From an uncultured Collinsella sp. (GTDB taxonomy: Bacteria > Actinomycetota > Coriobacteriia > Coriobacteriales > Coriobacteriaceae), in contig CAAFEY010000179.1 of the NCBI GenBank assembly GCA_900761995.1, positions 1 to 33,157 on the forward strand: a stretch of DNA of 33,157 nucleotides, in the 5' to 3' direction. Positions 15,439-23,525 of this stretch are shown piece after piece (positions within the stretch are counted from its first letter, which is position 1; the number at the start of each line of letters is the position of its first letter). The notes beneath the pieces were generated by a model, which worked only from the letters and a program-made list of their open reading frames with translations, did no database searches and was not told where the DNA came from. Made by a program: the position numbers and the translations under genes.

Positions 15439-16278
15439 GTGATTGATTCGGAACAGCTTAAGCAGCATATGGTCAAGACCGTGGAGGAGATTCGCGCTAC
15501 CAATCCGATGGCCGGCTCCATCACCAACACGGTGACGATCGACTTTGTCGCCAACGCACAGCTCGCCGTGGGCGGTTCGGCCGCCATGGTCTATCTGCCC
15601 GACGAGGGCGAGGCGCTCGTTGCCGGCGGCGGCGCCATCTATCTCAACATGGGCACGCTCTTCCCCATCTACGAGCAGACAATTCCCCGCGCGGCCAAGG
15701 CGGCGCACGACGCCGGCAAGCCCTGGGTGCTCGATCCGGTGGGCCTGGGTATCGGTAGCCTGCGCACCCAGCTGGTAAACGAGCTCAAGCAGTACAAGCC
15801 CGCCATCGTGCGCGGCAACGCCTCCGAGATTATCGCGCTCGCCGGCCTGTGGGGTCTTGAGGGCGAGGCGGCTGATCTGAGCCGCGTGCGCGGTGTCGAT
15901 ACCACCGATACGGTCGACGCCGCCCGCGATGCCGCCGTGGCGCTCGCCCGCTACACCGGCGGCGCCGTTGCGGTCTCGGGCGAAGTCGACCTGATTACCG
16001 ACGGCACGACCGTGGCCAAGTCCCACGGCGGCAGCCCGCTCATGTCCAAGATCACCGGTTGCGGCTGCTCGCAGGGCGGCGTGCTAGCCGTGTACGCCTG
16101 TGCCGCCGACCCGTTTACGGCAGCCATCTGCGGTACCGCTGTCTATAACGTTGCCGGCACGCGTGCCGCCGCCGTCGCCGATGCCCCGGCAAGCTTTAAG
16201 GTCGCCTTTATCGACGAACTCTACCGCGCAACCGCCCAGGATATTGCCGATAACAAACTCGAGCTCGAGGAGGCATAG
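15439..16278 (+). CDS. thiM: Hydroxyethylthiazole kinase
   Basis: 279 aa. It phosphorylates the thiazole moiety 4-methyl-5-(2-hydroxyethyl)thiazole with ATP, a salvage step that supplies ThiE. Family blocks: NPMAGSITNTVTIDFVANAQ near residue 25, LNMGTL, KPWVLDPVGLG, VRGNASEI, and the ITGCGCSQGG anion-hole/catalytic Cys region. GTG 15439 is used because AAGGAGG lies eight bases upstream and because the longer frame would begin inside the riboswitch. It is first in a TPP-riboswitch operon with the thiamine-binding protein and thiE gene. Confidence 0.95.
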   Translation: MIDSEQLKQHMVKTVEEIRATNPMAGSITNTVTIDFVANAQLAVGGSAAMVYLPDEGEALVAGGGAIYLNMGTLFPIYEQTIPRAAKAAHDAGKPWVLDPVGLGIGSLRTQLVNELKQYKPAIVRGNASEIIALAGLWGLEGEAADLSRVRGVDTTDTVDAARDAAVALARYTGGAVAVSGEVDLITDGTTVAKSHGGSPLMSKITGCGCSQGGVLAVYACAADPFTAAICGTAVYNVAGTRAAAVADAPASFKVAFIDELYRATAQDIADNKLELEEA

Positions 16279-16281
16279 GCC

Positions 16282-16623
16282 ATGTCCGAACCCGCAACCA
16301 ATACCGGCATGAACACACTCGTCGCCGTAGCCATCGCCCCGTGCGGCACCGGCGATGAGCTGTCCGCCGAGGTCGCCGAGGTCGTGCGCGTCATTCGCGA
16401 GAGTGGCCTTCCCAACCGCACCACCTCGATGTTCACCGAGATCGAAGGCGACTGGGACGAGGTCATGCAGGTCGTACGCGACGCAACCTTTGTGTTGGCA
16501 AGCAAGGGCATCCGCACCGAAGTCGTGCTCAAAGCCGATATTCGACCCGGTTTTACCGATACCATGACCGGCAAACTCGAGCGCATGGAAGCACAGATCA
16601 AAAAGCAGGAGGAAGCACGATGA
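16282..16623 (+). CDS. Thiamine-binding protein of the MTH1187/YqgV family
   Basis: 113 aa, starting three bases after the thiM stop and overlapping thiE by four bases (ATGA), so translationally coupled. The core has the family pattern VAVAIAPCGTGDELSAEVAEV, LPNRTTSMFTEIEGDWDEV and IRTEVVLKADIRPG. It belongs to the small ferredoxin-like-fold family (PF01910) that binds thiamine or its pieces, often in TPP-regulated operons; the biochemical role is not settled. Its place between the thiazole kinase and ThiE suggests precursor binding or feedback sensing in salvage (inference). Confidence 0.85.
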   Translation: MSEPATNTGMNTLVAVAIAPCGTGDELSAEVAEVVRVIRESGLPNRTTSMFTEIEGDWDEVMQVVRDATFVLASKGIRTEVVLKADIRPGFTDTMTGKLERMEAQIKKQEEAR

Positions 16624-17315
16624 GCATCCGTGACAACCTTGATATCTCGGCCTATCTGGTGCTCGGCCCCGAAAACACGCTCGGACGCCCTGTGGATGAT
16701 GTGGTAGCGCAGGCGCTCGATGCCGGCTTTACCTGCATCCAGGTGCGCTCCAAGGTGGCAAGTGCCCGCGAGATCATCGCGCTGACGGGCGATACTGCGC
16801 AGGCCATCGCTCGCGCCGGCAAGACCGGCAAGGTCGCCCTGCTTATCGACGACCGTCTGGACTGCGTACTCGCCGCACGCGAACAGGGTATCGCTGTCGA
16901 CGGCGTGCACGTGGGTCAGAGCGATATTCCCGTCGAAGTCTGCCGCAAACTTCTGGGCCCAGATGCCATCGTGGGCCTTTCGGCCCGTTGCGAGGAAATG
17001 CTCGAGTACGTCAAGACCGCCGACATGAGCCTAGTCGACTACCTAGGCATCGGCCCGCTCCATGAGACCGAGACCAAGCGCGACTGTGGACGCGCGGCAG
17101 ACGGCTCTATCATCACCAAGAGTTTTGAGGACCTGGCTGCGCTCCATGTAGCCAGCCCTGTGCCCATCGTGGTGGGCGGCGGCGTCAAAAAGGCCGACCT
17201 GCCGCAGCTCAAGGCCACCGGCGTCGACGGCTTCTTTGTGGTAAGCGCCGTCTGCAGCGCCGACGACCCCTACGCCGCGGCAAAGGAGCTCGTCGACACC
17301 TGGCAGCAGGCGTAA
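16620..17315 (+). CDS. thiE: Thiamine-phosphate synthase
   Basis: 231 aa TIM-barrel enzyme that joins HMP-pyrophosphate to thiazole phosphate to make thiamine monophosphate. Motifs: TCIQVRSKVAS (usually QxRxK), LLIDDRLDCVLAA, VDGVHVGQSDIP, GLSARCEEM, DYLGIGPLHETETKRDCG (pyrophosphate/pyrimidine site), PIVVGGGV, and GFFVVSAV near the end. It overlaps the thiamine-binding protein gene (ATGA). No thiD or thiC is in the window, so HMP-PP must come from genes elsewhere. Confidence 0.94.
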   Translation: MSIRDNLDISAYLVLGPENTLGRPVDDVVAQALDAGFTCIQVRSKVASAREIIALTGDTAQAIARAGKTGKVALLIDDRLDCVLAAREQGIAVDGVHVGQSDIPVEVCRKLLGPDAIVGLSARCEEMLEYVKTADMSLVDYLGIGPLHETETKRDCGRAADGSIITKSFEDLAALHVASPVPIVVGGGVKKADLPQLKATGVDGFFVVSAVCSADDPYAAAKELVDTWQQA

Positions 17316-17359
17316 ACGCATGCCGGGCAGCTGCTCCGCAGCCTCATATCTTCAGCAAC

Positions 17360-17405
17360 GGAAAGCGCATCCCAGTTTGGACCTCCATTCCGGGATGCGC
17401 TTTCC
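17360..17405. terminator. Bidirectional terminator between thiE and the patatin gene
   Basis: A 14-bp perfect stem, GGAAAGCGCATCCC / GGGATGCGCTTTCC, with an 18-nt loop, lies between the convergent genes. Confidence 0.78.
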
Positions 17406-17416
17406 ATATGCGACCC

Positions 17417-18286
17417 TTATCCCGCCAGATACGCTTCCAGCGCGGGCAAGGTTGCCCCCGCATCGCGACGGCCGACTTGGTAGATGCGCTCGAGCTCATC
17501 CGGTTCGCGGCACAGCGACGGCACCTTCACCGATTCGCTTGGCCGCACCACAAAGATTTCGCCGGCAGCCTCGCGACGTGCCAGGTCATCGAGCGTGGCA
17601 TTGTAGACCTCATGCCGATGCTCAAGCGCTGCGACAAACTCCGGGTAGTGACGGAACACGCGCCGCAGCATGGGCATCACGCTGTTGGGCTGCTTCACAA
17701 AGCCCGCCGGCTGCGTCAGCACCACGATGTTACGGTCATACCCCTGCGCAAACAGCCATGCGCTGGGAATAGAGTCAGCCACGCCACCATCCAGATACTT
17801 ATGCCCGTCAATAGCAACGGGACGCGTCGCCACAGGAATAGCAGACGACGCCCGGATCCACTCGATATCGCGCTCATCGCCATACGGCAGGTCGTGATAG
17901 ACGGCCTTGCCCGTCTCGATATCGGTACACACGCACGTAAATCGCATGGGGCAGGCGCGGTACGCCTCCAAGTCGATGGGATCGCGCTCGATAGGCACCT
18001 CGTGATAGGCAAAATCGGCATTGAACATATCGCCGGTCCGCAGCCAGCTTGCTACACCCGCATAGCGCTTGTCGGCACAATAGGCCTTGTTATAGCGAAT
18101 GGCGCGGCCGATCTGGCGCGATTTAAAGTTGTAGCCAAACGCCGCGCCCGCCGAGACACCCACCATATGATCGCAGGTCAAACCGTGCTCCATCCAAACG
18201 TCGAGCACGCCCGCCGTATACATACCGCGGTAGCCGCCTCCCTCGAGCGCGAGCCCCACCGTGTGTGATGTCTCCGGCTGTGTCAT
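17417..18286 (-). CDS. Patatin-like phospholipase
   Basis: 289 aa. The oxyanion loop is GGGYRG (16-21), the nucleophile elbow GVSAG (Ser45), and the dyad Asp is in LDGGVADS (Asp166); together these define the patatin/RssA-YjjU-type Ser-Asp lipid acyl hydrolases. There is no signal peptide, so it acts in the cytoplasm or at the inner face of the membrane, presumably on phospholipids or lysophospholipids. ATG 18286 follows GGAGATGG. It is convergent with thiE and divergent from the flavoprotein gene, so it appears monocistronic. Confidence 0.9.
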   Translation of the reverse strand: MTQPETSHTVGLALEGGGYRGMYTAGVLDVWMEHGLTCDHMVGVSAGAAFGYNFKSRQIGRAIRYNKAYCADKRYAGVASWLRTGDMFNADFAYHEVPIERDPIDLEAYRACPMRFTCVCTDIETGKAVYHDLPYGDERDIEWIRASSAIPVATRPVAIDGHKYLDGGVADSIPSAWLFAQGYDRNIVVLTQPAGFVKQPNSVMPMLRRVFRHYPEFVAALEHRHEVYNATLDDLARREAAGEIFVVRPSESVKVPSLCREPDELERIYQVGRRDAGATLPALEAYLAG

Positions 18287-18501
18287 GCAACCATCTCCGT
18301 TCCCATGCTTTTGAACTCAACAAGTATATCTGTCAACGTATGCCGTCAAAAACGTGTTTATAAGCATTTATCAAACGTTTCCCAATGCATTCCCCATGCC
18401 GTACCGCAATGCCCCTAGATGGCCTTAGGCATGAACGCCCTTAAGAACGTTACGGGATAAACATCGCCCGCACCATGCCAACGTCATCGCACACAACGTG
18501 A

Positions 18502-18538
18502 GATAATCCTCTGCAGAAGTCACCAAAAGCAGAGGGAG
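18502..18538 (+). promoter_or_regulatory. Possible promoter/operator of the flavoprotein gene
   Basis: GATAAT (18502-18507) resembles a -10 box and is followed directly by the inverted repeat CCTCTGC-N14-GCAGAGG (18508-18535), whose right arm runs into the AGGGAG ribosome binding site. It could be an operator or an RBS-masking stem. The rest of 18287-18501 shows nothing I recognise. Confidence 0.35.
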
Positions 18539-18544
18539 TTTGTG

Positions 18545-19168
18545 ATGAAGGTTCTTTTAGTCAATGGCAGCCCCAAGGCAAACGGCAACACCGCCCGCGC
18601 ACTCGCCGAGGTCGCAGAGCAACTTAATGTAGAAGGCATTGATACCGAGGTGTTTCAGCTGGGCGCCAAGCCCATTCGCGATTGCATCGGTTGCGGCCAA
18701 TGCGGCAAGCTTGGCGGTCGCTGCACCTTTGATGACGACGTGGTGAACGAGCTCATCGCTGCCGCCGAGCAGGCCGACGGCTTTGTCTTTGGCTCGCCCG
18801 TCTACTATGCGCATCCCAGCGGACGCATCCTCTCGGCCCTCGATCGCGCATTCTATGCCGGAGGCAAAGCCTTTGCACACAAGCCGGGCGCTGCCGTCGC
18901 CGTCGCCCGTCGCGGCGGTACGTCGACGACCTTCGACGTGCTCAACAAGTACTTCACCATCAACCAAATGCCCGTGGTTGCTTCCACCTACTGGAACAAC
19001 GTGTTTGGCCGCGTGCCCGGCGACGCCGATGGGGATGCCGAGGGCCTTGCCACCATGCGAAACATCGGCAAAAACATGGCTTGGCTCCTGCGCTGCATCG
19101 AGGCGGGACAAGCCGCCGGTATCAACGCGCCCGAGGCAGATCGCGCAACGACCAACTTCATTCGATAG
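18545..19168 (+). CDS. Iron-sulfur flavoprotein-like NAD(P)H-dependent FMN reductase
   Basis: 207 aa flavodoxin-fold protein of the FMN_red family. The phosphate loop GSPKANGNT (8-16) binds FMN. It is followed by CIGCGQCGKLGGRC with Cys47, Cys50, Cys53 and Cys60; this C-x2-C-x2-C-x6-C spacing matches the compact [4Fe-4S] motif of iron-sulfur flavoproteins. FGSPVYYAHPSGRILSALDR is the usual dimer/FMN block. It probably transfers electrons to quinone-like, nitro or azo substrates; the partner is unknown. ATG 18545 (AGGGAG, six-base spacing) is preferred to the adjacent GTG at 18542. The ArsC-like gene follows by 12 bp, suggesting an operon. Confidence 0.85.
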   Translation: MKVLLVNGSPKANGNTARALAEVAEQLNVEGIDTEVFQLGAKPIRDCIGCGQCGKLGGRCTFDDDVVNELIAAAEQADGFVFGSPVYYAHPSGRILSALDRAFYAGGKAFAHKPGAAVAVARRGGTSTTFDVLNKYFTINQMPVVASTYWNNVFGRVPGDADGDAEGLATMRNIGKNMAWLLRCIEAGQAAGINAPEADRATTNFIR

Positions 19169-19180
19169 AGCGGCGGGGCC

Positions 19181-19522
19181 ATGAATATTCAAATCTTCGG
19201 GACTAAGAAGTCGTTCGACACCAAGAAGGCCCAGCGCTATTTTAAGGAGCGCCGCATTAAGGTGCAGTTTATCGACCTTAAGGAACAGGAGATGAGCAAA
19301 GGCGAGCTCACGAGCGTGATGCAGGCGGTCGGCGGCATCGACAAGCTGCTCAACCCCAAGGCCAAGGACGAGGAGATGCTCGCGCTCATCCAGCACCTCA
19401 CCCCTAGCCAGCGCTTCGACAAGCTGCTCGAGAACCAGCAGGTTCTAGCCGAGCCCATCGTGCGCAACGGCAAAAAGGCCACCGTCGGTTATTGCCCCGA
19501 TGTATGGGGAGCCTGGGAGTAG
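19181..19522 (+). CDS. ArsC/Spx-family protein with Ser in place of the active-site Cys
   Basis: 113 aa with a thioredoxin-like ArsC/YffB fold: MNIQIFGTKKSFDTKKAQRY, then KVQFIDLKEQEMSKGEL, GGIDKLLNPK and the C-terminal EPIVRNGKKATVGYCPDVW with the family RNG motif. Related proteins have GTKKC; here residue 11 is Ser (codon TCG), so arsenate-reductase or thiol-redox chemistry through that Cys is not possible. It may act as a non-catalytic, Spx-like binding protein (inference). It has only a weak GGGG ribosome binding site and directly follows the flavoprotein gene. Confidence 0.82.
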   Translation: MNIQIFGTKKSFDTKKAQRYFKERRIKVQFIDLKEQEMSKGELTSVMQAVGGIDKLLNPKAKDEEMLALIQHLTPSQRFDKLLENQQVLAEPIVRNGKKATVGYCPDVWGAWE

Positions 19523-19608
19523 CTTGTGTTATTTGCCGGCGCGTGGGTATAAGAGCAGGCGTTTGGCATAAGATTCAACTGTAAGCCATGTCTAACAAAG
19601 GAGGGCAT

Positions 19609-20739
19609 ATGCCCAACAAACCCGTGAAGATCATCATGCTTACCGGATACCTCGGTGCCGGCAAGACCACGCTGCTCAACCACATCCTCGCTAACGACGG
19701 CGGCATCCGCGCCGCCGTGATCGTCAACGACATCGGCGAGATCAACGTCGACGCCAGCCTTATCGCCGACGGCGGCCTTTCCGAGACCGACGACCTCATC
19801 CCGCTCACCAACGGCTGCATCTGCTGCACGCTTTCGGATGACCTGGCCAACCAGCTGCAGAGCATCGCCGATTCGGGCGACTTTGATTACATCATCATCG
19901 AGGCCTCGGGCATTTGCGAGCCCATCCCCATCGCCTACACCATCTCGAGCTTCTGCGACGAGGCCAAGGTGGGCGGCGAGCCCAAGCTCGCGCTCGACAA
20001 CATCGTGGCCGTGGTCGATTGCGCTCGCATGTACGACGAGTTCAACGGCGGCCGCGACCTGCTGGCAGAGGATATCGACGAGGACGACATCGAGAGCCTG
20101 CTCATCCAGCAGATCGAGTTCTGCTCCACGCTCATCCTCAACAAGACCGATACCGTGAGCCCCGAGCAGATCGCCGAGCTCAAGGCCATCGTGCGCAGCC
20201 TGCAGAAAGACGCCGTGATCGTCGAGGCCCAAAACGGCGAGGTCCCCATGGAGGAGTTGCTCGACACCGATCGCTTCGACTTTATGCGCGCCTACAACTC
20301 CGCCGCCTGGATCGAGGCCATGGAGCATCCCGAGGAGCACGACGACCCCGAGGTGCTCGAGTACGACATCGAGACCTTTGTATACTCGCGCCGCAAGCCG
20401 TTTGACCTGCAGAAGTTCACCGATTTTGTTGAGCAGGAGTGGCCCGATGAGGTCATTCGCGTCAAGGGTCCGCTGTGGCAGACCGGCGATCCGGACATGT
20501 GCTACATGTTTGAGCAGGCCGGACACCAGATGCGCCTGATGGAGAACGGCCTGTTTGTCGACTCGGCGCCCGAGGGCGAGAAGCAGAAGATCATCGACGA
20601 GAACCCCGAGATCATGCAAATTTGGGACGACGAGACGGGCGACCGCATGACGAGCCTGTGCATCATCGGCCGTCACATGGACAAGGATGCACTCATCGCC
20701 TCCCTCGATGCCTGCCTGACCGACTGGCACCGCGCCTAG
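19609..20739 (+). CDS. COG0523/CobW-family GTP-binding metallochaperone
   Basis: 376 aa. Walker A is GYLGAGKT (13-20), the metal-binding CxCC motif is CICC (70-73), EASGICEP is the G3-region block, and NKTD (178-181) gives guanine specificity. The C-terminal CobW_C domain follows (IRVKGPLWQTG). These G3E GTPases deliver Zn, Co or Ni to client enzymes or act in metal homeostasis; Zn is commonest outside cobalamin operons, but the metal is not readable here. The start at 19609 is fixed by AAAGGAGG just upstream; ATG 19588 would include that site. It ends in a strong terminator. Confidence 0.9.
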   Translation: MPNKPVKIIMLTGYLGAGKTTLLNHILANDGGIRAAVIVNDIGEINVDASLIADGGLSETDDLIPLTNGCICCTLSDDLANQLQSIADSGDFDYIIIEASGICEPIPIAYTISSFCDEAKVGGEPKLALDNIVAVVDCARMYDEFNGGRDLLAEDIDEDDIESLLIQQIEFCSTLILNKTDTVSPEQIAELKAIVRSLQKDAVIVEAQNGEVPMEELLDTDRFDFMRAYNSAAWIEAMEHPEEHDDPEVLEYDIETFVYSRRKPFDLQKFTDFVEQEWPDEVIRVKGPLWQTGDPDMCYMFEQAGHQMRLMENGLFVDSAPEGEKQKIIDENPEIMQIWDDETGDRMTSLCIIGRHMDKDALIASLDACLTDWHRA

Positions 20740-20778
20740 GTTTATCCAAGCGGGCATTTTTCCGCCTACGTAACCGCC

Positions 20779-20819
20779 AAACCACCACGAAGGTGCCTGT
20801 CCCCTTCGTGGTGGTTTTT
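20779..20819 (+). terminator. Terminator of the COG0523 gene with a GGTGCCTGTCCCC-type core
   Basis: AAACCACCACGAAGG pairs with CCTTCGTGGTGGTTT around the loop TGCCTGTCC, followed by TTTTC. The GGTGCCTGTCCCC core again recalls the GGGACAGG repeat family. Confidence 0.85.
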
Positions 20820-20840
20820 CGTTCTGAGCCAAGGAGATTC

Positions 20841-21440
20841 ATGTTCAACATCGTGCTGTATGCGCCCGAGATTCCGGCCAATACGGGCAATATCGGCCGC
20901 ACTTGCGTGGTTACCGGTACCCGCCTACATCTGGTGGAGCCGCTGGGGTTTTCGCTCGACGACAAGACGGTGCGTCGCGCCGGCCTGGGCTACTGGCAAA
21001 ACTTGGACGTGACGACCTATGCCGGCTGGGAGGATTTCCTTGCCCGCAACGGCCTCTCCCCCGCCGACGAGCGCCTGCATCTGTTGACCAAAAAGGCACG
21101 CCGCACCTATGCGCAAAGCACCTACCGCGATGGCGACTACTTGGTCTTTGGCAGCGAGAGCTCGGGCATTCCCGAGCCACTGCTTGCCGCGGCGTCCGAG
21201 CGCTGCGAGCGCATCCCGATGCTGCGCGATTGCGACTCACTCAATAACGCCGAGGCTTGGGAGGCCCACGAGGAATCGCTGGGACATACCGAGGACAGCC
21301 ACGAGGCCATCCTTCAACAGGATATCTGCGGCAACTTCGTCGACCCGGACGACTACCGCATCAGCGCACTCAACCTCTCCAACAGCGCTGCCATCGTCCT
21401 CTACGAAGCCTTGCGCCAGGCAGGCTTTGCCGGCATGTAA
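20841..21440 (+). CDS. trmL: TrmL-type tRNA 2'-O-methyltransferase (SPOUT family) with an insertion
   Basis: 199 aa. It would methylate the ribose of the wobble nucleotide (C34/U34) of tRNA-Leu using SAM, with the trefoil-knot SPOUT fold. Motif 1 is IPANTGNIGRTCVVTG, motif 2 is FGSESSGIPEPLL with RIPM, and motif 3 is LNLSNSAAIVLYEALRQ. E. coli TrmL has about 157 residues; the excess is an acidic insertion of about 40 residues between motifs 2 and 3 (CDSLNNAEAWEAHEESLGHT and following), inside the knot region. ATG 20841 follows AAGGAGATTC. The family is certain; the exact tRNA target is inferred. Confidence 0.88.
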   Translation: MFNIVLYAPEIPANTGNIGRTCVVTGTRLHLVEPLGFSLDDKTVRRAGLGYWQNLDVTTYAGWEDFLARNGLSPADERLHLLTKKARRTYAQSTYRDGDYLVFGSESSGIPEPLLAAASERCERIPMLRDCDSLNNAEAWEAHEESLGHTEDSHEAILQQDICGNFVDPDDYRISALNLSNSAAIVLYEALRQAGFAGM

Positions 21441-21444
21441 AACC

Positions 21445-21551
21445 TGCCATTAGGGGACGGGGTAGAAATGGTAGACTTTCAAACTCTCTAGTCCTTGACA
21501 AAATGTTTTTGACATCAAATGCGGCAAAGGGACAGTCCCTTTGCCGCATTT
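21445..21551. repeat. Dispersed intergenic repeat, copy 1
   Basis: It begins four bases after the trmL stop. The first 30 bp (21445-21474, from TGCCATTAGGGGACGGGG to AAATGGTAG) are identical to the reverse complement of 30285-30314. Similarity continues through CTCTAGTCCTTGACAAA and CAGTCCCTTTG. The copy ends in the palindromic hairpin annotated separately. It probably serves as the 3' end of trmL. Confidence 0.8.
21517..21551. terminator. Perfect 35-nt palindrome, AAATGCGGCAAAGGGAC type
   Basis: 17-bp arms (AAATGCGGCAAAGGGAC and its complement) around a single A. It lies between convergent trmL and the unknown gene at 21570. It is homologous to the hairpin at 26482-26514 with a compensatory pair change, so it is probably a functional bidirectional terminator or mobile hairpin. 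Confidence 0.7.
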
Positions 21552-21569
21552 GGCCGCTAACAATTCACG

Positions 21570-22631
21570 TCAGAATTCAACTTCAAATACAAACGACTGC
21601 CGAAGTTCTCGCTTAGCTTGGCTTGTCAGGCTCGAATTCGCCCTTATGTTCAGCTTGCTGCATGCCTCATCGATAGCCATAGCAAGCGATACGGACATGG
21701 TCATGGTCGTCTCGCTTTTCAATTCAACCCGATAACTCTTCGCCTTGTTTTTATCCTCTCCACCGCATCTCGTTTCGATTAACAAGAGAATGTCAGAGTC
21801 ATGGGCATACCAATGGAGTTCAGGGCGCTGTGGAACCATGTCTCCCTCGAATTCCTGTGTAAACAGGATTTTCTTCTCATTTCTCGTTAAATCGCTCAAA
21901 GAGCCGTTGATTCGAGCCGAGCCCTTCTTTCCCGCTTGGGCATTTCCCTTAACCTGGTGGCCTCTCCGAGTTTCCTCGTACTCCGTCACCTCCAACTTGC
22001 AGCGCTTCGCGCCAAGCATGAACGCAATCCGTCTCAACTCGGCCATCTTGTCTTGTTGCATGGTTGCGAAATAGGAGTCAAGATCAACAAAGCGAGACCG
22101 ATCAAAAGCATCTATGTAATATGTGGAATAAAGAGATGGTTTAGGGTAGAAAGACAGCTCGCTATCCCCAATTGCTTCGCGGTACAAATTGAAAATCTGC
22201 GTGCCCTTAACAGTATCCAGCCAACCAATAGCATCCCTACAGACATCGATGCCCCGACGCTCATTTCCGTCAACAATTCGAATCATGTTCGGCAAATGGA
22301 ATGAAGGGCTCTGATAGACCTCTTTGGTTACAGGCCTGTACCTATTGAGCTGTTGCTGGTATGCCCAATCGTTGACGGCGTCACCAATATCCGCAGCAGC
22401 ACCTGCCGCACCATCGGCCGCATCAGCAATAGCCGCCAAGGCGTCATCGACCATCGGAGTTGCAGCACGCATTGCACCATCGGCAACTTTCTGTACGGTT
22501 GCAACCGCGCCCGCCATCGCGCTTCCGGCGCCATCAACCAACCCGGCAGCGGCCTTACGGATATCAAAACTCTGCTTACGTCGCGACAGCTCCTCCCTTT
22601 CGACAACAGCTAGATCGTCTTTATCCTCCAT
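21570..22631 (-). CDS. Hypothetical protein with an Ala-rich amphipathic N-terminal segment
   Basis: 353 aa, family not recognised. Residues about 25-90 form a long Ala/Gly-rich low-complexity stretch (AAAGLVDGAGSAMAGAVATV, then ADAADGAAGAAADIGDAV) that could be an amphipathic or membrane-associated helix; no clear TM segment or signal peptide. The rest is a mixed globular region with aromatic patches (YYIDAFDRSRFVDLDSYFAT) and a C-terminus ending SFVFEVEF. AGGAGG precedes ATG 22631. It is the last gene of an operon, nine bases after the DUF4230 gene. Base composition is more AT-rich than the flanking core genes, suggesting acquired DNA. Confidence 0.8.
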   Translation of the reverse strand: MEDKDDLAVVEREELSRRKQSFDIRKAAAGLVDGAGSAMAGAVATVQKVADGAMRAATPMVDDALAAIADAADGAAGAAADIGDAVNDWAYQQQLNRYRPVTKEVYQSPSFHLPNMIRIVDGNERRGIDVCRDAIGWLDTVKGTQIFNLYREAIGDSELSFYPKPSLYSTYYIDAFDRSRFVDLDSYFATMQQDKMAELRRIAFMLGAKRCKLEVTEYEETRRGHQVKGNAQAGKKGSARINGSLSDLTRNEKKILFTQEFEGDMVPQRPELHWYAHDSDILLLIETRCGGEDKNKAKSYRVELKSETTMTMSVSLAMAIDEACSKLNIRANSSLTSQAKRELRQSFVFEVEF

Positions 22632-22640
22632 AGTGACCTC

Positions 22641-23312
22641 CTATTTCCGATAGTCGAAATCAACCGTATATTCATCGCCAAATGCCGAGTTGAACATCGC
22701 ACGGATATTTGCTTCGGCGTTCACTCGAGCCTCTTCGAGCAGCTTGCCATCCTTGATGGCCTCGCTTTCACTCCGCTCCTTGCACTGCGCTTCAAACGCC
22801 GTGACGTCTTTGACCTCAATGGGATTGAGGATGTTGTTGCGTTCCTCGAGAGCACCCGACTTATTCATATCCGGCGTGTTCGAGATTACATAAGGCTCAT
22901 CTATCGTAATGGTCAGCTTTTTCTTGTTTGTATGTATCTCTGCCGTCTCGAGATTCACACCCGCCTTAATGGTTCCCACATAGCGGTACCAAAAGCTGTT
23001 TTCCGTAAACGGGATATCAAACCAATCGAAGAACCTCTTGGTATCCGTCACCTTATCGACAATCGCATAGTTCTGCGATGCAGAAACCATCTCGTTCTGG
23101 GAAGCGATGCGTTCAAACACGACCGACGGGGAAAGCGTATTGGGGGTCGTTTCTTTCGCGCCCGCAGCTTTGCCGTTATTAAAGATGGTAATGAAAAGTA
23201 CAGCCACAATCACTCCACCAAGCGCCAGGCCCGCAAAGAACACCTTGGGCTTTGTCAGGATTCTCCCGAGTTTCGCTTTCAGCGCCCCAATGCCTTCCTC
23301 CATCTCATCCAT
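22641..23312 (-). CDS. DUF4230 membrane-anchored protein
   Basis: 223 aa. A single TM helix spans residues about 23-44 (VFFAGLALGGVIVAVLFITI) after a short cytoplasmic N-terminus, with an extracytoplasmic domain of about 175 residues. That domain has the DUF4230 pattern: an early ASQNEMVSASQNYAIVDKV strand region, YVGTIKAGVNLETAEI and KKLTITIDEPYVI. The family function is unknown. It lies between a lipoprotein gene (213 bp upstream) and the unknown 353-aa gene (nine bases downstream), suggesting a small envelope-associated set. Confidence 0.82.
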   Translation of the reverse strand: MDEMEEGIGALKAKLGRILTKPKVFFAGLALGGVIVAVLFITIFNNGKAAGAKETTPNTLSPSVVFERIASQNEMVSASQNYAIVDKVTDTKRFFDWFDIPFTENSFWYRYVGTIKAGVNLETAEIHTNKKKLTITIDEPYVISNTPDMNKSGALEERNNILNPIEVKDVTAFEAQCKERSESEAIKDGKLLEEARVNAEANIRAMFNSAFGDEYTVDFDYRK

Positions 23313-23470
23313 CCCCTATTCCTTTCAAAATCCCTGTTATTTAAGAAACTGCCGTGGGTTATACCTCATACCTTAATTGTCGTTTTCAGCATGTCTTTAG
23401 ACGCGGGCAGTTGTTTGCAATCCGAAATATACACATTCGTTCGCAGCACTTGTTGTTCAATAATTGGCAT

Positions 23471-23511
23471 AAAACGGGCAGGTCAACCATTCATTGCCGA
23501 TTAACCTGCCC
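23471..23511 (-). terminator. Terminator after the lipoprotein gene
   Basis: On the minus strand GGGCAGGTTAA pairs with TTGACCTGCCC (one G-U), followed by GTTTTATG. It lies 15 bp past the lipoprotein stop, so the DUF4230 gene probably depends on read-through or its own promoter in 23313-23470. Confidence 0.7.
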
Positions 23512-23525
23512 CTTCCGCACAAAAC

